DNA of 64,000 nucleotides from Arthrobacter sp. StoSoilB20 (GCF_019977295.1 NZ_AP024651.1:4650001-4714000); one strand, 5' to 3'. Counted from the stretch's first letter, positions 1 to 9,082 are shown. Numbers and translations: made by a program. The notes: generated from the letters alone by a model not told the origin.

Positions 1-20
1 CCAGCACGTGTAAGCCCGTA

Positions 21-40
21 CTCAGCCCCGCTGGGCTGAG
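21..40. other. short GC-rich hairpin
   Basis: CTCAGCCC and GGGCTGAG form a perfect 8-bp stem around a 4-nt loop. No T-run follows directly. It may belong to the end of a gene left of the window, and it sits just before the much stronger hairpin at 52-95. Confidence 0.35.
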
Positions 41-51
41 ATCGGAGAAGC

Positions 52-95
52 AGCGAAAAACCCGGAATGTCACATGGCATTCCGGGTTTTTCGCT
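52..95. terminator. bidirectional intrinsic terminator
   Basis: The arms 52-69 and 78-95 are a perfect 18-bp inverted repeat around an 8-nt loop. The A-run in the left arm and T-run in the right arm make it work on either strand. It lies downstream of the leftward metalloprotease gene and probably terminates it, and perhaps a rightward gene outside the window. From here to the stop at 223 nothing else was recognised. Confidence 0.85.
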
Positions 96-222
96 GTTCT
101 TCGAACCTGAGGGGCCAATGGCAACCGGGAAGGAGCGCTTCCCACTTCCACGTTGCCTCACCCAGCGCAACAATTCCGGGTGCTATACCTGAGGCTCACC
201 TCTGGACAACTCAGACGACGAC

Positions 223-2934
223 CTACCGCGGGTCCAACGCCACCGGCTTGAACTTTCCAGAACCCGTTCCGGAGTAGAGAAGCAGTGTTCCATCCCCGGC
301 CACGCCCACCAGGGACGGATCGCCTGTGCCCGTAAAGGCGTTGCCCAGGGCAGCAAAGGAAGTGAACATGTTCCACCCGGACCCCAGGTACTGCCGTGTC
401 AGGAAGCCCCCGGTGCCATTGCCCGGATAGAGCCACAGTGCACCATCGGTACCGCGGGCCAGGACGTCTTCCCGGCCGTCACCGTTGAAGTCGCTGCCCT
501 GCATGACGGCGTTGAAGATGTTCCAGCCAGTCCCGATCTGCTTCCACGGCTGGAATCCCCCGGCACCGTTGCCGGGGTAGAGCCACAAGGCTCCGTCCGC
601 GGCCCGTGCCAGGATGTCGGAGCGGCCATCGCCGGAGAAGTCGCCCGGTGCCAACAGCTCAGTGAATCCTTGCCAGCCCGCACCAATCTGTTTGCGGGCC
701 AGGAACTGCCCCTTCCCATCGGTCGGATAAAGCCACAGCGTCCCATCGGAGGCCCTGGCCACCAGATCCGGGTGCCTGTCGCCGTCGAAGTCGCCGACGC
801 TCAGAACCGACGTGAAGATGTTCCACCCGGTCCCCACCTGTACGCGTGGCAGGAAGCCACCCGAACCGTTCCCCGGGTAGAGCCACAGCATGCCGTTGGC
901 TCCCCGCGCCAGGATGTCGCCCACGGAGTCGCCGTCGAAATCACCGGCTTCCCACACCTGGCTGAATTGGTTCCAACCGCTTCCGATCGCCAGCCGCTCG
1001 GCAAAGCCGGTCCCGTCACCCGGGTAAAGCGTCATATCGGAACCAACGCCAAGGACATCCGCCTTGCCGTCGCCGGTAAATTCCTGCCCGCCAACAATGT
1101 CACCGGCCAGGTTCCAACCGGTTCCGACGGCGGTACGCGGCAGGAGGCTGCCCGCGCCGTCGCCGGGGTAGACGAAGAGGGCGCCGTCCGACGTGCGGGC
1201 AAGGAGTCCTGCCATGCCGCCACCGAAAGTGCCCGCCGCGGAAAGACTGGTGAACACATCCCAGCCTTGGCCGATCTGCCGCTGGTCCAGGAATCCACCC
1301 GAACCGTTGCCGGGATAAAGCCAGAGACGGCCGTCGGAACTGCCGGCAATGAGGTCTGCCCGGCCGTCGCCGTTGAAGTCACCGGGAGCCACCAACTGCG
1401 TAAAGCCCTGCCAGCCATACCCTGCCTGGCTTCGGGGCAGGAAGCCGCCCTTGCCATTGCCCGGGTAGAGCCATAAGGCGCCGTCGCTGCTGCGCGCCAG
1501 GATGTCGGCGAAGCCGTCGCCAGTGAAATCGGACGTGCCCAGGACCGCGTTGAAGATGTCCCAGCCGGAGCCTATCCGTACAGGGTCCTCGAGGCGGTTC
1601 CCGGGGAGGCCTGCGTAGAGGAGAAGCGAACCGTCCGCTTCGCGGGAAAGGACGTCGGCCAGCTTGTCACCGTCGAAATCTCCGGCGGAGAAGCTCATTC
1701 GTGTCTTGAGTTTCGTGTCCGCATTGATGGTGACCGTGGCGGAGGTTGAACTGACCGAGTTGATGGTCACCCTGGTACCTGTGTAGGTGGTGAAAGTGCT
1801 CCCGGCCTGCCAGGCGTGGTTCTGGCTGTACCAACCACTGAACGGCGTGGTGTCCGGCATGAGGATCAGCGACGAAGCAATCGTGGCACCGCCGCGCTGG
1901 ACAATTTTGACGCCTTTGTTGCCGCCTGAAAGGTAACTGTCGTAGCCAACCGGCTGCCGAAGTTCCAGGTAATAGACCTCCTTGCTGACGGGGTCCGTGA
2001 ACTTGAGGGCCCGCTGGGCTTCGGTGCCTCCCCAGGGCTTAAGCGTGTAGCTCTTGACTCCCGCGGCCACGCCGGTGTCGCGGATCTCATCGCCTCGCCC
2101 GAGTCCGCCGTAGTCCCAGAAAGTGGAGCTGATGACGGGCGAGTTCCATTGCGCAGCGCCCATGATGTCGGTGGTATCGCCGTACTCGCGGATGTAGCAG
2201 GACGGGTCCGTGAACTGGCCGTTGCTGTTGACTCCGACGTCGGACGCCCCGCTGGTGCACTGCAGCGCATCAGCGTGCATCATGCCGATGACATGGCCGA
2301 ACTCATGGCTCATGACGTTATTGGAGAAGTTGCTGATCTGCGGCATCAGGACGCGGCCGCTGTAACTGCCGCTGCTGTAGCCGGCGCCGAGCGCGTTTCC
2401 GGACAACGTGGTGGTGGGAATGAAGATCACCAGCGCCGTGTACGGGCTCGCCGACCACTTCAGCTCGCTGGTGATGGTGGAGATGATGGTGCTGTAGCTG
2501 TCGGTGGATTTCGCTTGGGATTGATGCCCGGCAACCTTGCTGTTGACCGTCATGGAGAGCTTGTTCGCTGTCATTGCCTGCCAGTAGGAACTGGTGGCGG
2601 CCACAGTCTTTTCGGCGTCGGCCATGGAGACAGTGTTGGAGTTGTCCGCGAGTTTTGCCGTCACCAGCCGGACACGGATGTCACCGCCCGGGCCAATCGC
2701 TGCTGCACCGTTGCTGAGGAGGGAGTCGACGTCGGACTGTCCCTTGGGTGCGCCGCCCACCGGCGGCTCTTCGAACGTGTGATCCGAGTGGGGCGTGCCC
2801 TCAATGAACTTCACGTTCGGATTGTCCGGGCCTGGGACAGGAACGGCTGTTGCAGGGGCCTGAACGAAAAACAGGCCGGTGGCAAACACCATCAAGCCTG
2901 TGGACAGCGCGATGGATCGCCGCAAAACACCCAT
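223..2934 (-). CDS. secreted zinc metalloprotease with FG-GAP/VCBS repeats
   Basis: Predicted secreted protease of 903 residues. A signal peptide (basic MGVLRRS, hydrophobic stretch, Ala-rich region near residue 30) precedes a catalytic domain. There HEFGHVIGMMH (His210, Glu211, His214, His220) matches the metzincin-type HExxHxxGxxH zinc site. From about residue 415 to the end there are ten repeats of roughly 49 residues with a GDFxGDGxAD loop and an LWLYPGNG strand, the FG-GAP/VCBS pattern that builds calcium-binding beta-propellers. The fourth repeat (GTFGGGM) has lost its acidic residues. The gene stands alone with a terminator behind it. The substrate cannot be read from the sequence. The protease and secretion calls are firm, the biological role open. 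Confidence 0.85.
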   Translation of the reverse strand: MGVLRRSIALSTGLMVFATGLFFVQAPATAVPVPGPDNPNVKFIEGTPHSDHTFEEPPVGGAPKGQSDVDSLLSNGAAAIGPGGDIRVRLVTAKLADNSNTVSMADAEKTVAATSSYWQAMTANKLSMTVNSKVAGHQSQAKSTDSYSTIISTITSELKWSASPYTALVIFIPTTTLSGNALGAGYSSGSYSGRVLMPQISNFSNNVMSHEFGHVIGMMHADALQCTSGASDVGVNSNGQFTDPSCYIREYGDTTDIMGAAQWNSPVISSTFWDYGGLGRGDEIRDTGVAAGVKSYTLKPWGGTEAQRALKFTDPVSKEVYYLELRQPVGYDSYLSGGNKGVKIVQRGGATIASSLILMPDTTPFSGWYSQNHAWQAGSTFTTYTGTRVTINSVSSTSATVTINADTKLKTRMSFSAGDFDGDKLADVLSREADGSLLLYAGLPGNRLEDPVRIGSGWDIFNAVLGTSDFTGDGFADILARSSDGALWLYPGNGKGGFLPRSQAGYGWQGFTQLVAPGDFNGDGRADLIAGSSDGRLWLYPGNGSGGFLDQRQIGQGWDVFTSLSAAGTFGGGMAGLLARTSDGALFVYPGDGAGSLLPRTAVGTGWNLAGDIVGGQEFTGDGKADVLGVGSDMTLYPGDGTGFAERLAIGSGWNQFSQVWEAGDFDGDSVGDILARGANGMLWLYPGNGSGGFLPRVQVGTGWNIFTSVLSVGDFDGDRHPDLVARASDGTLWLYPTDGKGQFLARKQIGAGWQGFTELLAPGDFSGDGRSDILARAADGALWLYPGNGAGGFQPWKQIGTGWNIFNAVMQGSDFNGDGREDVLARGTDGALWLYPGNGTGGFLTRQYLGSGWNMFTSFAALGNAFTGTGDPSLVGVAGDGTLLLYSGTGSGKFKPVALDPR

Positions 2935-3059
2935 TGAATCTCCCGGGGACGGAGCCTGTGGCTCCTGTGAGTCTCAAGAACCGAGATCAGGCTACAGCCG
3001 CAGCCCCACCACGCCGGGAAGGCAGGGCTGGGTCGATTGAAATGCAACCAACCCGGAAT

Positions 3060-3079
3060 CCTAACCGGACCCTAACCGG
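3060..3079. promoter_or_regulatory. 11-bp-phased direct repeat in a divergent intergenic region
   Basis: CCTAACCGG occurs at 3060-3068 and again at 3071-3079, an exact 11-bp period (one helical turn). Direct repeats of this phasing are typical of OmpR-type response regulator sites. It lies between the divergent metalloprotease gene and the small gene at 3162, so it could serve either. No regulator is identified. Confidence 0.3.
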
Positions 3080-3161
3080 CCCGAAATACCGTGGCAACAA
3101 TGCCGGGCCACACTGGAATAGCCGGCAAGTGCAGGCACAAGCTCCAGCCCAGGAGGCCACC

Positions 3162-3398
3162 ATGCTGAAGGAAGTCACAACTCACACAACACGTATACGC
3201 GCGATCAGCCAGCTCCACCGTGGAGACGAGATCGAAGCCCGCCTGTCCGTGGGACCCGCCTACGATGACGTGGTCATCCGCCGCGGACTGGTTCAGGAGA
3301 CCGCGCCGGGTATCGGCGTCGTCTGGATCATGGACCACGCCTCAGGGTTGAGGAAAGCCATCAATACCGACGAATGCAGTGTTTGGCGCGTCGCCTGA
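3162..3398 (+). CDS. small hypothetical protein, 78 aa
   Basis: I do not recognise the family. The start is set by a strong AGGAGG at 3151-3156 placed 5 nt before the ATG; the frame is open further upstream but without a ribosome site. The product (MLKEVTTHTTRIRAISQ...) is soluble and beta-rich, with GDEIEARLSVGPAYDD and a GIGVVWIMD stretch that suggest a small barrel-like fold. It has no signal peptide or membrane segment. It is monocistronic, divergent from the metalloprotease and convergent with the MoaD gene. The ribosome site and codon usage support a real gene; the function is unknown. Confidence 0.65.
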   Translation: MLKEVTTHTTRIRAISQLHRGDEIEARLSVGPAYDDVVIRRGLVQETAPGIGVVWIMDHASGLRKAINTDECSVWRVA

Positions 3399-3438
3399 AC
3401 CGGCCTGACCCCAAATCCCGCTTAGCCGTCAATCCTGC

Positions 3439-3726
3439 TTAGCCGCCGGCCACGGACTGGACAATCAGGACCTCCTGTCCGGCAGCGACCTCCGTATCAA
3501 GACCCTTCAGACGCCGCACCTCATCACCGTTCACGTAAATATTCACGAAACGGCGGAGGGACCCGGTTTCATCACGCAGACGCCTGGCCAGCACCGGGTA
3601 ATCTCCGGTCACCACATCAAGTAATTGTCCAACGGTCACAGCCCCGTCGGCGGACGCAGTCAGATAGGACTGTCCGCCGACGAGGGGCTGCAGGACACCA
3701 GGCAGCAGGACCGTAAAGTCAGCCAC
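3439..3726 (-). CDS. MoaD/ThiS family ubiquitin-like sulfur carrier protein
   Basis: A 95-residue beta-grasp protein ending in the diglycine VQSVAGG. In MoaD, ThiS and CysO that end is adenylated and thiocarboxylated by an E1-like enzyme. The internal RFVNIYVNGDEVRRL segment is typical of the family. It starts 8 nt after the stop of the BNR-repeat gene upstream, so the two are almost certainly cotranscribed. No MoeB/ThiF activator, MoaE or CysM is in the window, so the sulfur acceptor cannot be named. The fold and the C-terminal GG are certain; whether it serves molybdopterin, thiamine or cysteine synthesis is not. Confidence 0.85.
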   Translation of the reverse strand: MADFTVLLPGVLQPLVGGQSYLTASADGAVTVGQLLDVVTGDYPVLARRLRDETGSLRRFVNIYVNGDEVRRLKGLDTEVAAGQEVLIVQSVAGG

Positions 3727-3734
3727 AACGGGGC

Positions 3735-4973
3735 CTAACCCGGCACCGGCGCGCTGGCTTGATCGCCCGGAGTGGGGTCAATCTCCTGGGCCGCTGCCTC
3801 CACTATCACTGCGGCTTCGGCAATCACTGTGGCTTCCGCCGCAGCCAGTGGCGCTTCCACTCCTGCCGTGTTGTCCACCACTACGGCGGCCCTTACGCAC
3901 AGGACGTCCGGCAAGTGTGAGGCAACTTCCGTGAAGGTGCTGCCCTCATCAGCGCTGGCATAGACGGCACCTCCGCGGGTTCCGAAATACACCCCCACGG
4001 GCTCGGCCGTGTCCACGGACGCGGCATCGCGCAGTACGGCGTTGTACTCATGGTCCGGGAGACCGGCGTGCAGTTCGGTCCACGTGTTGCCGGCGTCATT
4101 GGTGCGGTGGACGCTGAGCTTGCTGTCCGGCGGGATGCGTTCGCCATCGGCCTTCAACGGAATCACCCACGCGGTTCCTTCGCGCCGCGGGTGCGTCAGC
4201 ATGACGAAGCCAAAATCCGCAGGCAACCCGTCCGCGATCGATTCCCAGTTCTCCCCGTTGTCATCCGAGCGGTACACGCCGTGATGGTTTTGAGCGTACA
4301 AACGGCCCTCGACGGCGGCGTCTGCCGCGATCTTGTGGACGCATTGCCCGAACTCAGGGTTGGGATCGGGCATGAAGTAGGCCGAGATTCCTTTGTTCCG
4401 GGGCTCCCATGAGGTCCCGCCGTCGAGCGATCTGTACACGCCGCCCGTACTCATGGCGATATGGACTTTCTCGCCGGACGGGTCAACCACGATCGAGTGT
4501 GCCGCCGCTCCCCCGTAACCGGCACCCCATTCGCTGCGGTGGGGGTGGTCCCACAGCCCGCGGTTCAACTCGAAGTGCTCACCGCCGTCGGTGGATTTCC
4601 ACACTGAAATCGGCTCGCACCCTGCCCACACGACGCCGGGCCGGGACTCGGCGTCGGGGTAGATCTGCCAGACGCGTTCCAGGGCTGCATCCGTGCCCTC
4701 CGGGAATTTGATGGCGCCTTGCTCCGGCTCGGTCCAACTGGCTCCAAGGTCGTCGGAGTGGGCGACGGTGGGCCCCCAATGCTCGGAACGGACTCCCACC
4801 ATGATCCGGGTTTTGCCGTTGCGCGTATCTATCCCGATGCTGGGTATCTCGCTCATCAGGAAGTGCGGGCCGGAGAGGGACCAATCCTTGCGGTCCGGGC
4901 TGGTTGCCAGCCACAGGCCCTTTTTGGTCCCGATAGCCAGGACATAACTCTCTGCGTTATCTGCGGTTGCCAT
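3735..4973 (-). CDS. BNR/Asp-box repeat beta-propeller protein (sialidase/sortilin-like fold)
   Basis: About 412 residues from the ATG at 4973 (MATADNAESY), which has a GGGA 4 nt upstream; in-frame TTG and ATG codons lie up to 5009. Asp boxes of the form SxDxGxxW recur: SDDLGASW, STDGGEHF, SLDGGTSW, SDDNGENW, TNDAGNTW and SADEGSTF, spaced as in six-bladed exo-sialidase/VPS10-type propellers. There is no signal peptide, so it is probably cytoplasmic. I see no Arg triad to support true sialidase activity. The C-terminus is an Ala/Val/Glu-rich tail. Tight coupling to the MoaD-like gene suggests a shared but unknown role. Confidence 0.8.
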   Translation of the reverse strand: MATADNAESYVLAIGTKKGLWLATSPDRKDWSLSGPHFLMSEIPSIGIDTRNGKTRIMVGVRSEHWGPTVAHSDDLGASWTEPEQGAIKFPEGTDAALERVWQIYPDAESRPGVVWAGCEPISVWKSTDGGEHFELNRGLWDHPHRSEWGAGYGGAAAHSIVVDPSGEKVHIAMSTGGVYRSLDGGTSWEPRNKGISAYFMPDPNPEFGQCVHKIAADAAVEGRLYAQNHHGVYRSDDNGENWESIADGLPADFGFVMLTHPRREGTAWVIPLKADGERIPPDSKLSVHRTNDAGNTWTELHAGLPDHEYNAVLRDAASVDTAEPVGVYFGTRGGAVYASADEGSTFTEVASHLPDVLCVRAAVVVDNTAGVEAPLAAAEATVIAEAAVIVEAAAQEIDPTPGDQASAPVPG

Positions 4974-5340
4974 GAGTCCCATCGAACCATCGGTGCGGGT
5001 GGGTGGCAACGGTTTTCCGGGCGTATGTGGATAGTCGCAGTTTTGGGATGCCCTCAGCAGATTCGGCCGGACTTTCCATTGCTTTCAAACTCTGGGCAGA
5101 GAACTCCTAACGGTTACAGTGTCGCCAAACTCCAGATCGTGACGCGGAAATAGAAAAAAACTTTTCTGGAGCCAGAACCACCGTTGTCCCCCGGCGCGGG
5201 AGAAAACGTGCTTGACTGTGGTTTTGCGGTCACGAGGCCGGAACAACGTTGTTGGGGGAACAGATGTTTTGCGAGGTCAGGGAGTCATGAAGCCGTCACA
5301 AGGGAACTCTGCGGTCCCAGCGCGTTAGCGGGGCCGCGCC
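4974..5340. other. divergent intergenic region, no gene seen
   Basis: It separates the leftward BNR gene from the rightward diguanylate cyclase. It contains a perfect 12-bp palindrome AACAACGTTGTT at 5242-5253 that could be an operator for the cyclase, and a TTGACT at 5212-5217 without a convincing -10 at 17 bp. No RNA fold resembling a known c-di-GMP riboswitch was recognised. Open frames here lack ribosome sites and coding character. Confidence 0.4.
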
Positions 5341-6549
5341 ATGGTTGCAGCAGCACTGCAAGAGGGAGCAATAGTCCTGGACCCCTTCTCCGTAAGGATG
5401 GTCCTCGGCCTGGTCACCCTGGCCCTGATCGTCATTTCCTGTGTGTCGTCCCAGCGGAGACACTCGGCATACGCCGGGTGGTGGCGGGTTGCCTTATGCC
5501 TGTTCTTTGTTGGCAACGCCGCCTTCCTCCTGAACGGGACGGCCTCGCAATTCTGGGCAAACCCCCTGGGCAAGGCCCTGGTTGTTGCCGGTACCTTCTG
5601 CCTCTGGGCGGGAGCCCGTACCTTAAGGGACCGCCGCGCCACCCCGTGGCTCCTGGTACCGGCTCCCCTGCTCAGCGGACTTGCCTCGGCATTGGATGAC
5701 CCGGGATCCGGAGTATGGTCGGGCGGCTTGACGTACCTCAGCCTGACCATGCTGGGAATCAGCCTGGCCGCCGTGGAACTGTGGTTCGCGAGGCCCGGAC
5801 GCTCGCGGATCACCACGTTCCTGTCCTTGATTGCCGCGCTGACTGCCTTGTACTACTTGTCCCGCGGCATCACCTTTATGGCAGCCGGGCCCAACAGCGC
5901 GGTGTTCCTTGACTTCTTTGGTTACGCGCCGGCGGCCCTCATGCATTTGATGCTCCTGGTGTCCGTGTCCTCCACCATGAATACGCTCAGCAACAAGCAG
6001 CTGATCAAACGCCTCCGGGAACGTGCCGAGCGTGACCACCTGACGGGCCTGCTCAACAGGGGCGCGTTCCTGGACCTGGCAGCCCGGTCCCTCGCCCGGC
6101 CGTCCGGCCGGGGGGCAGCTTTGATCCTCGCCGACCTGGACCATTTCAAGGCAATCAACGACGAGCATGGGCATTCAGCCGGTGACGCAGCCCTCCGCGC
6201 CTTCGCTGCAGCCTGCACCGCCTCGGTCAGGTCAACAGACCTCGTAGGGCGATATGGAGGGGAGGAGTTTATCCTCTTCCTGCCCGGCGCCTCCCAACAG
6301 AGGGCCGAGGCAATCGCCTCCGAAATCAGTGACCACCTGCAGTCCATGAGGGGTCCGGACGGGTTGCCCTTCCCGACAGTGAGCTATGGCGTGACCTCCA
6401 CGGGAACCGACGTCCAGGACCTTTCCTTCATGATCAACGTGGCCGACGCCGCCCTCTACAGCGCGAAGGCGCAGGGGCGGAACCGGGTGGTGGGAGCCGT
6501 GCCTGCGGGAACGGAACCCGCGCCCGAAGCCAGCCGTCCGCCGTCGTAA
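5341..6549 (+). CDS. membrane-bound diguanylate cyclase (GGDEF)
   Basis: 402 residues. The first ~215 form about seven hydrophobic helices with no recognised sensor family. A linker (LIKRLRERAERDHLTGLLNRGAF) leads into a complete GGDEF domain that makes c-di-GMP from two GTP. The signature is GGEEF at 306-310, with DLDHFKAINDEHGHSAGD upstream. RSTD at 297-300 lies five residues before the signature, the spacing of the allosteric I-site, so product inhibition is probably intact. There is no EAL or HD-GYP domain. The ATG at 5341 has only a weak ribosome site, so the true start is uncertain by some codons. Monocistronic. Confidence 0.9.
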   Translation: MVAAALQEGAIVLDPFSVRMVLGLVTLALIVISCVSSQRRHSAYAGWWRVALCLFFVGNAAFLLNGTASQFWANPLGKALVVAGTFCLWAGARTLRDRRATPWLLVPAPLLSGLASALDDPGSGVWSGGLTYLSLTMLGISLAAVELWFARPGRSRITTFLSLIAALTALYYLSRGITFMAAGPNSAVFLDFFGYAPAALMHLMLLVSVSSTMNTLSNKQLIKRLRERAERDHLTGLLNRGAFLDLAARSLARPSGRGAALILADLDHFKAINDEHGHSAGDAALRAFAAACTASVRSTDLVGRYGGEEFILFLPGASQQRAEAIASEISDHLQSMRGPDGLPFPTVSYGVTSTGTDVQDLSFMINVADAALYSAKAQGRNRVVGAVPAGTEPAPEASRPPS

Positions 6550-6661
6550 GTTCACATAGGTTGGTATCGCCTGGTGTGGCCTTATGCCTAGGCTGTGGGT
6601 GGCAAGTGAGAGTGGTTCCCACCCGTGAATCACGGAGGACAAACATTAACGGAGAGCGACG

Positions 6662-7441
6662 ATGACTGAAGCAAACACCAATGCACGTGCACAAAAGCTG
6701 AAAGCCCTGCACGAGGCCCCCGAAATCCTGAGCGTGGTGAACGTGTGGGACGCCATCAGCGCCCGGACCATCGCAGAGCTTCCTGGGACGCAGGCGATTG
6801 CGACGGCAGGACATTCCATTGCGGCGTCCTTCGGATATGCCGACGGGACCATGCCTTTGGACGTCGCGCTGGATGGAGTAAAGCGGATTGTCGACGCCGT
6901 AGATCACCCTGTCAGTGCAGACCTGGACGATGGCTACGACAACCCGGCCGAGACCATCCGCCGGGCGATTGCGATTGGAGTGGTCGGTGCAAACGTCGAA
7001 GACCGACTCCGTCCCTTCGACGAAGCCGTTGCTCGCGTCCAGGCAATCATCTCGGCTGCCGCAGATGAAGGAATCGCATTCCAGCTCAATGCGCGCACCG
7101 ATGCCATTGTGCGGGGCGGCGACCGCCCCATTGAAGAAAGCATCCAGGATGCCATCGCCCGCGGCCGCGCTTTCCTCGACGCCGGTGCTGCCCTGGTCTT
7201 CGTGCCCGGCGCCATGACCCGTGAGGTCATCGAGCCGCTGGTTGAAGGCCTCGGCCACGGCAAGCTTTCGGTGATCGGCGCCCCGGGAGCCCTTCCGGCT
7301 GCAGAACTCCAGGAACTCGGTGTGGCCCGGGTGTCCTACGGTCCGTTCACCCAGCGCGTGGCCTTGCGGGCACTGCAGGATCTTGCCTCGGATCTTTACG
7401 GCTCCGGCGTGATCCCGACCGACACTCCGGCGCTGAACTAG
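6662..7441 (+). CDS. isocitrate lyase/phosphoenolpyruvate mutase family protein
   Basis: 259 residues, TIM-barrel enzyme of the ICL/PEP mutase superfamily. The metal/substrate signatures are visible: SADLDDGYDN, ANVEDR and FQLNARTDA. The KKCGH-type catalytic Cys loop of isocitrate and methylisocitrate lyases is not present, so a C-C lyase or hydrolase acting on another 2-oxo acid (oxaloacetate hydrolase-like or carboxyphosphonoenolpyruvate mutase-like) is more likely; the exact reaction is open. GGAGAG lies 8 nt before the ATG. It is convergent with the LysR gene at 7485, and no phosphonate genes are nearby. Confidence 0.8.
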   Translation: MTEANTNARAQKLKALHEAPEILSVVNVWDAISARTIAELPGTQAIATAGHSIAASFGYADGTMPLDVALDGVKRIVDAVDHPVSADLDDGYDNPAETIRRAIAIGVVGANVEDRLRPFDEAVARVQAIISAAADEGIAFQLNARTDAIVRGGDRPIEESIQDAIARGRAFLDAGAALVFVPGAMTREVIEPLVEGLGHGKLSVIGAPGALPAAELQELGVARVSYGPFTQRVALRALQDLASDLYGSGVIPTDTPALN

Positions 7442-7484
7442 CCGGGCCACTCCTGGCCTGTTCCGTCGGTGGCGGCGGGACAGG

Positions 7485-8408
7485 TCAGGAGCCGGAGCGG
7501 GTGTCGAAGGCAGCTGCGGATTCCCGCAGAAGCCGGGCCACCGTGTCCACGGGCAGGCTCGCTGCCCGACGGCGATCGAAGCGTCGCAGGGCGATGTGCC
7601 GGGTGCCCAAACCAGGAACGTCCAGGATGTCCACATGGTCGTGGACCACTCCCGTGAGCGCAAGGGTGGGCACAATGGCCACCCCCTCACCGGCAGCGAC
7701 GAGTGCCAGCGCCGTCAGGGTGTCGTGGTACTGATGAACAGTCTCAATCCGTGCCCCCGTGGAGTGCCGGAGGCGTCCGAGCACTGCGGTATTGGCTGCT
7801 GATGACTCCACCCCCAGCCAGGGCAAGTGCAAGCGGCTGAGATCGATGTTATCCGTGCCCAGCAGGCTGCCTGCGGGCACCACAAGTTTCCACGGCTCAT
7901 CCATCAAGGGCTCCTGGACCATTCCGGCGGCCATCGGATGCTGCTCTGCCGCCGTCGAGTCCTGTTCGATCACCACGGCATCGAGCTGGCGCTGGCGAAT
8001 CAGCCTCATCACCGCAGGGAAGCTGTCCTCCACGATCTGGATCTGCAGCTGGGGGTATTGGCTGCGCCATTCCGGAAGGCGCGGGATCACTACTGTGCGC
8101 ATGAAGCTGGTGAAGCCGCCCACCCGTACAACGCCTGCGATATTCACTTCGCTCTGCATCCGGGCCCTTGCGACGTTGAGCGCACGCTCTATCTCTTCCC
8201 CCGCCTCTGCCATGGCCAGGCCCGCGGGTGTGAGCACTGACCCTTTGGGGGTTCGAAGGAGCAGCGACTGCCCCGCCTCGGCCTCAAGTTTGCTCAACTG
8301 CTGGGACACCGCGGAGGGCGTAATGCGCAGTTCATCGGCAGCTGCGAGGACGCCTCCGGTACGGGCGACAGCAAGAAGGACCAAGAGTCTGCGGGGGTCC
8401 ACATCCAT
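7485..8408 (-). CDS. LysR-family transcriptional regulator
   Basis: 307 residues. An N-terminal winged helix-turn-helix (about 1-60: RRLLVLLAVARTGGVLAAAD, then TPSAVSQQLSKLE) is followed by a periplasmic-binding-protein-like effector domain to the end. The gene points away from the small membrane-protein gene at 8592, so the 183-bp gap between them is the natural place for its binding site, and dyads are visible there. Effector and targets are unknown; the convergent PEP-mutase-family gene is another possible target. Confidence 0.9.
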   Translation of the reverse strand: MDVDPRRLLVLLAVARTGGVLAAADELRITPSAVSQQLSKLEAEAGQSLLLRTPKGSVLTPAGLAMAEAGEEIERALNVARARMQSEVNIAGVVRVGGFTSFMRTVVIPRLPEWRSQYPQLQIQIVEDSFPAVMRLIRQRQLDAVVIEQDSTAAEQHPMAAGMVQEPLMDEPWKLVVPAGSLLGTDNIDLSRLHLPWLGVESSAANTAVLGRLRHSTGARIETVHQYHDTLTALALVAAGEGVAIVPTLALTGVVHDHVDILDVPGLGTRHIALRRFDRRRAASLPVDTVARLLRESAAAFDTRSGS

Positions 8409-8429
8409 GTTAAGCGCTCCTAAACTCCG

Positions 8430-8462
8430 TCTTCAGAAGATTGCAATTGATCTAAAGGCAAT
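8430..8462. promoter_or_regulatory. candidate LysR-type operator
   Basis: ATTGC at 8440-8444 and GCAAT at 8458-8462 form an interrupted dyad (13-nt spacer), directly upstream of the lysR start. An overlapping palindrome TCTTCAGAAGA lies at 8430-8440. The position fits an autoregulatory LysR site that could also act on the divergent gene at 8592. Only the symmetry and location support it. Confidence 0.35.
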
Positions 8463-8591
8463 CCTCGCCCAATATTGACTCAAAAGCACGATTCAGCCTC
8501 GAAATACCGATCAGCTAATCAAGCCTCCACTCCGGATCACACGCCGCTCACCGGCGCCTTCCGGGGTGCCCAAATCCCGAAAGGAAATCCC

Positions 8592-8954
8592 ATGGAACTG
8601 CTGTTCGAAATCACCGGCTGGGCCGGCGCAGTGGCAATGCTCGGCGGCTACTTGTCAGTGTCCATGGGCTGGTTGCAGGCAGGCACCACCTTCCAAACCG
8701 TCAACCTCCTTGGTTCGTGCGCTTTCATCATCAATGGGACGCTCCACGGTGCATGGCCTTCCGTAGTGACCAACGTGGCCTGGTTCCTGATCTCAGCAGT
8801 GTCGCTGCTCCGGATGCGGGCAAAGGAACGGCAGGAGCGCGAGGCTCAGCAGGCACAGGTTCAGGAACGGGCTCAAAGGACCTCCTCCCTTGGCCCGGAC
8901 ACCGCCGCCCAGGTCATCGTCGCGGCCACCCGCCCCAGCGCCATCGCCGCATAG
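8592..8954 (+). CDS. small membrane protein, CBU_0592-like
   Basis: 120 residues. The start at 8592 is chosen because AAAGGA lies 7 nt upstream; the longer frame from 8475 has no ribosome site. Three hydrophobic helices (LFEITGWAGAVAMLGGYL, TVNLLGSCAFIINGTLHG, VVTNVAWFLISAVSLL) are followed by a charged Glu/Gln-rich cytoplasmic tail and a disordered end. The three-helix pattern with GW, LGGY and NLLGS signatures resembles the CBU_0592-type membrane domain, whose function is unknown. Divergent from the LysR gene. Confidence 0.7.
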   Translation: MELLFEITGWAGAVAMLGGYLSVSMGWLQAGTTFQTVNLLGSCAFIINGTLHGAWPSVVTNVAWFLISAVSLLRMRAKERQEREAQQAQVQERAQRTSSLGPDTAAQVIVAATRPSAIAA

Positions 8955-9082
8955 CCTCCGCCCGGCACCAAAGTCCTTCAACGGCACCGGCGCCGGCATC
9001 ACAAAAGGTAACGTCCCGACGTCGTGCCTGGTACCGGAGCCTATTCTGGGCAGTAGCCGCCGCCCAACCGTGAAGGAAGCCA

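Noticed and set aside
6434..7690. 418-codon leftward frame opposite the PEP-mutase-family gene
   Set aside because: It crosses parts of three genes, and the opposite strand carries clear enzyme motifs and a ribosome site.
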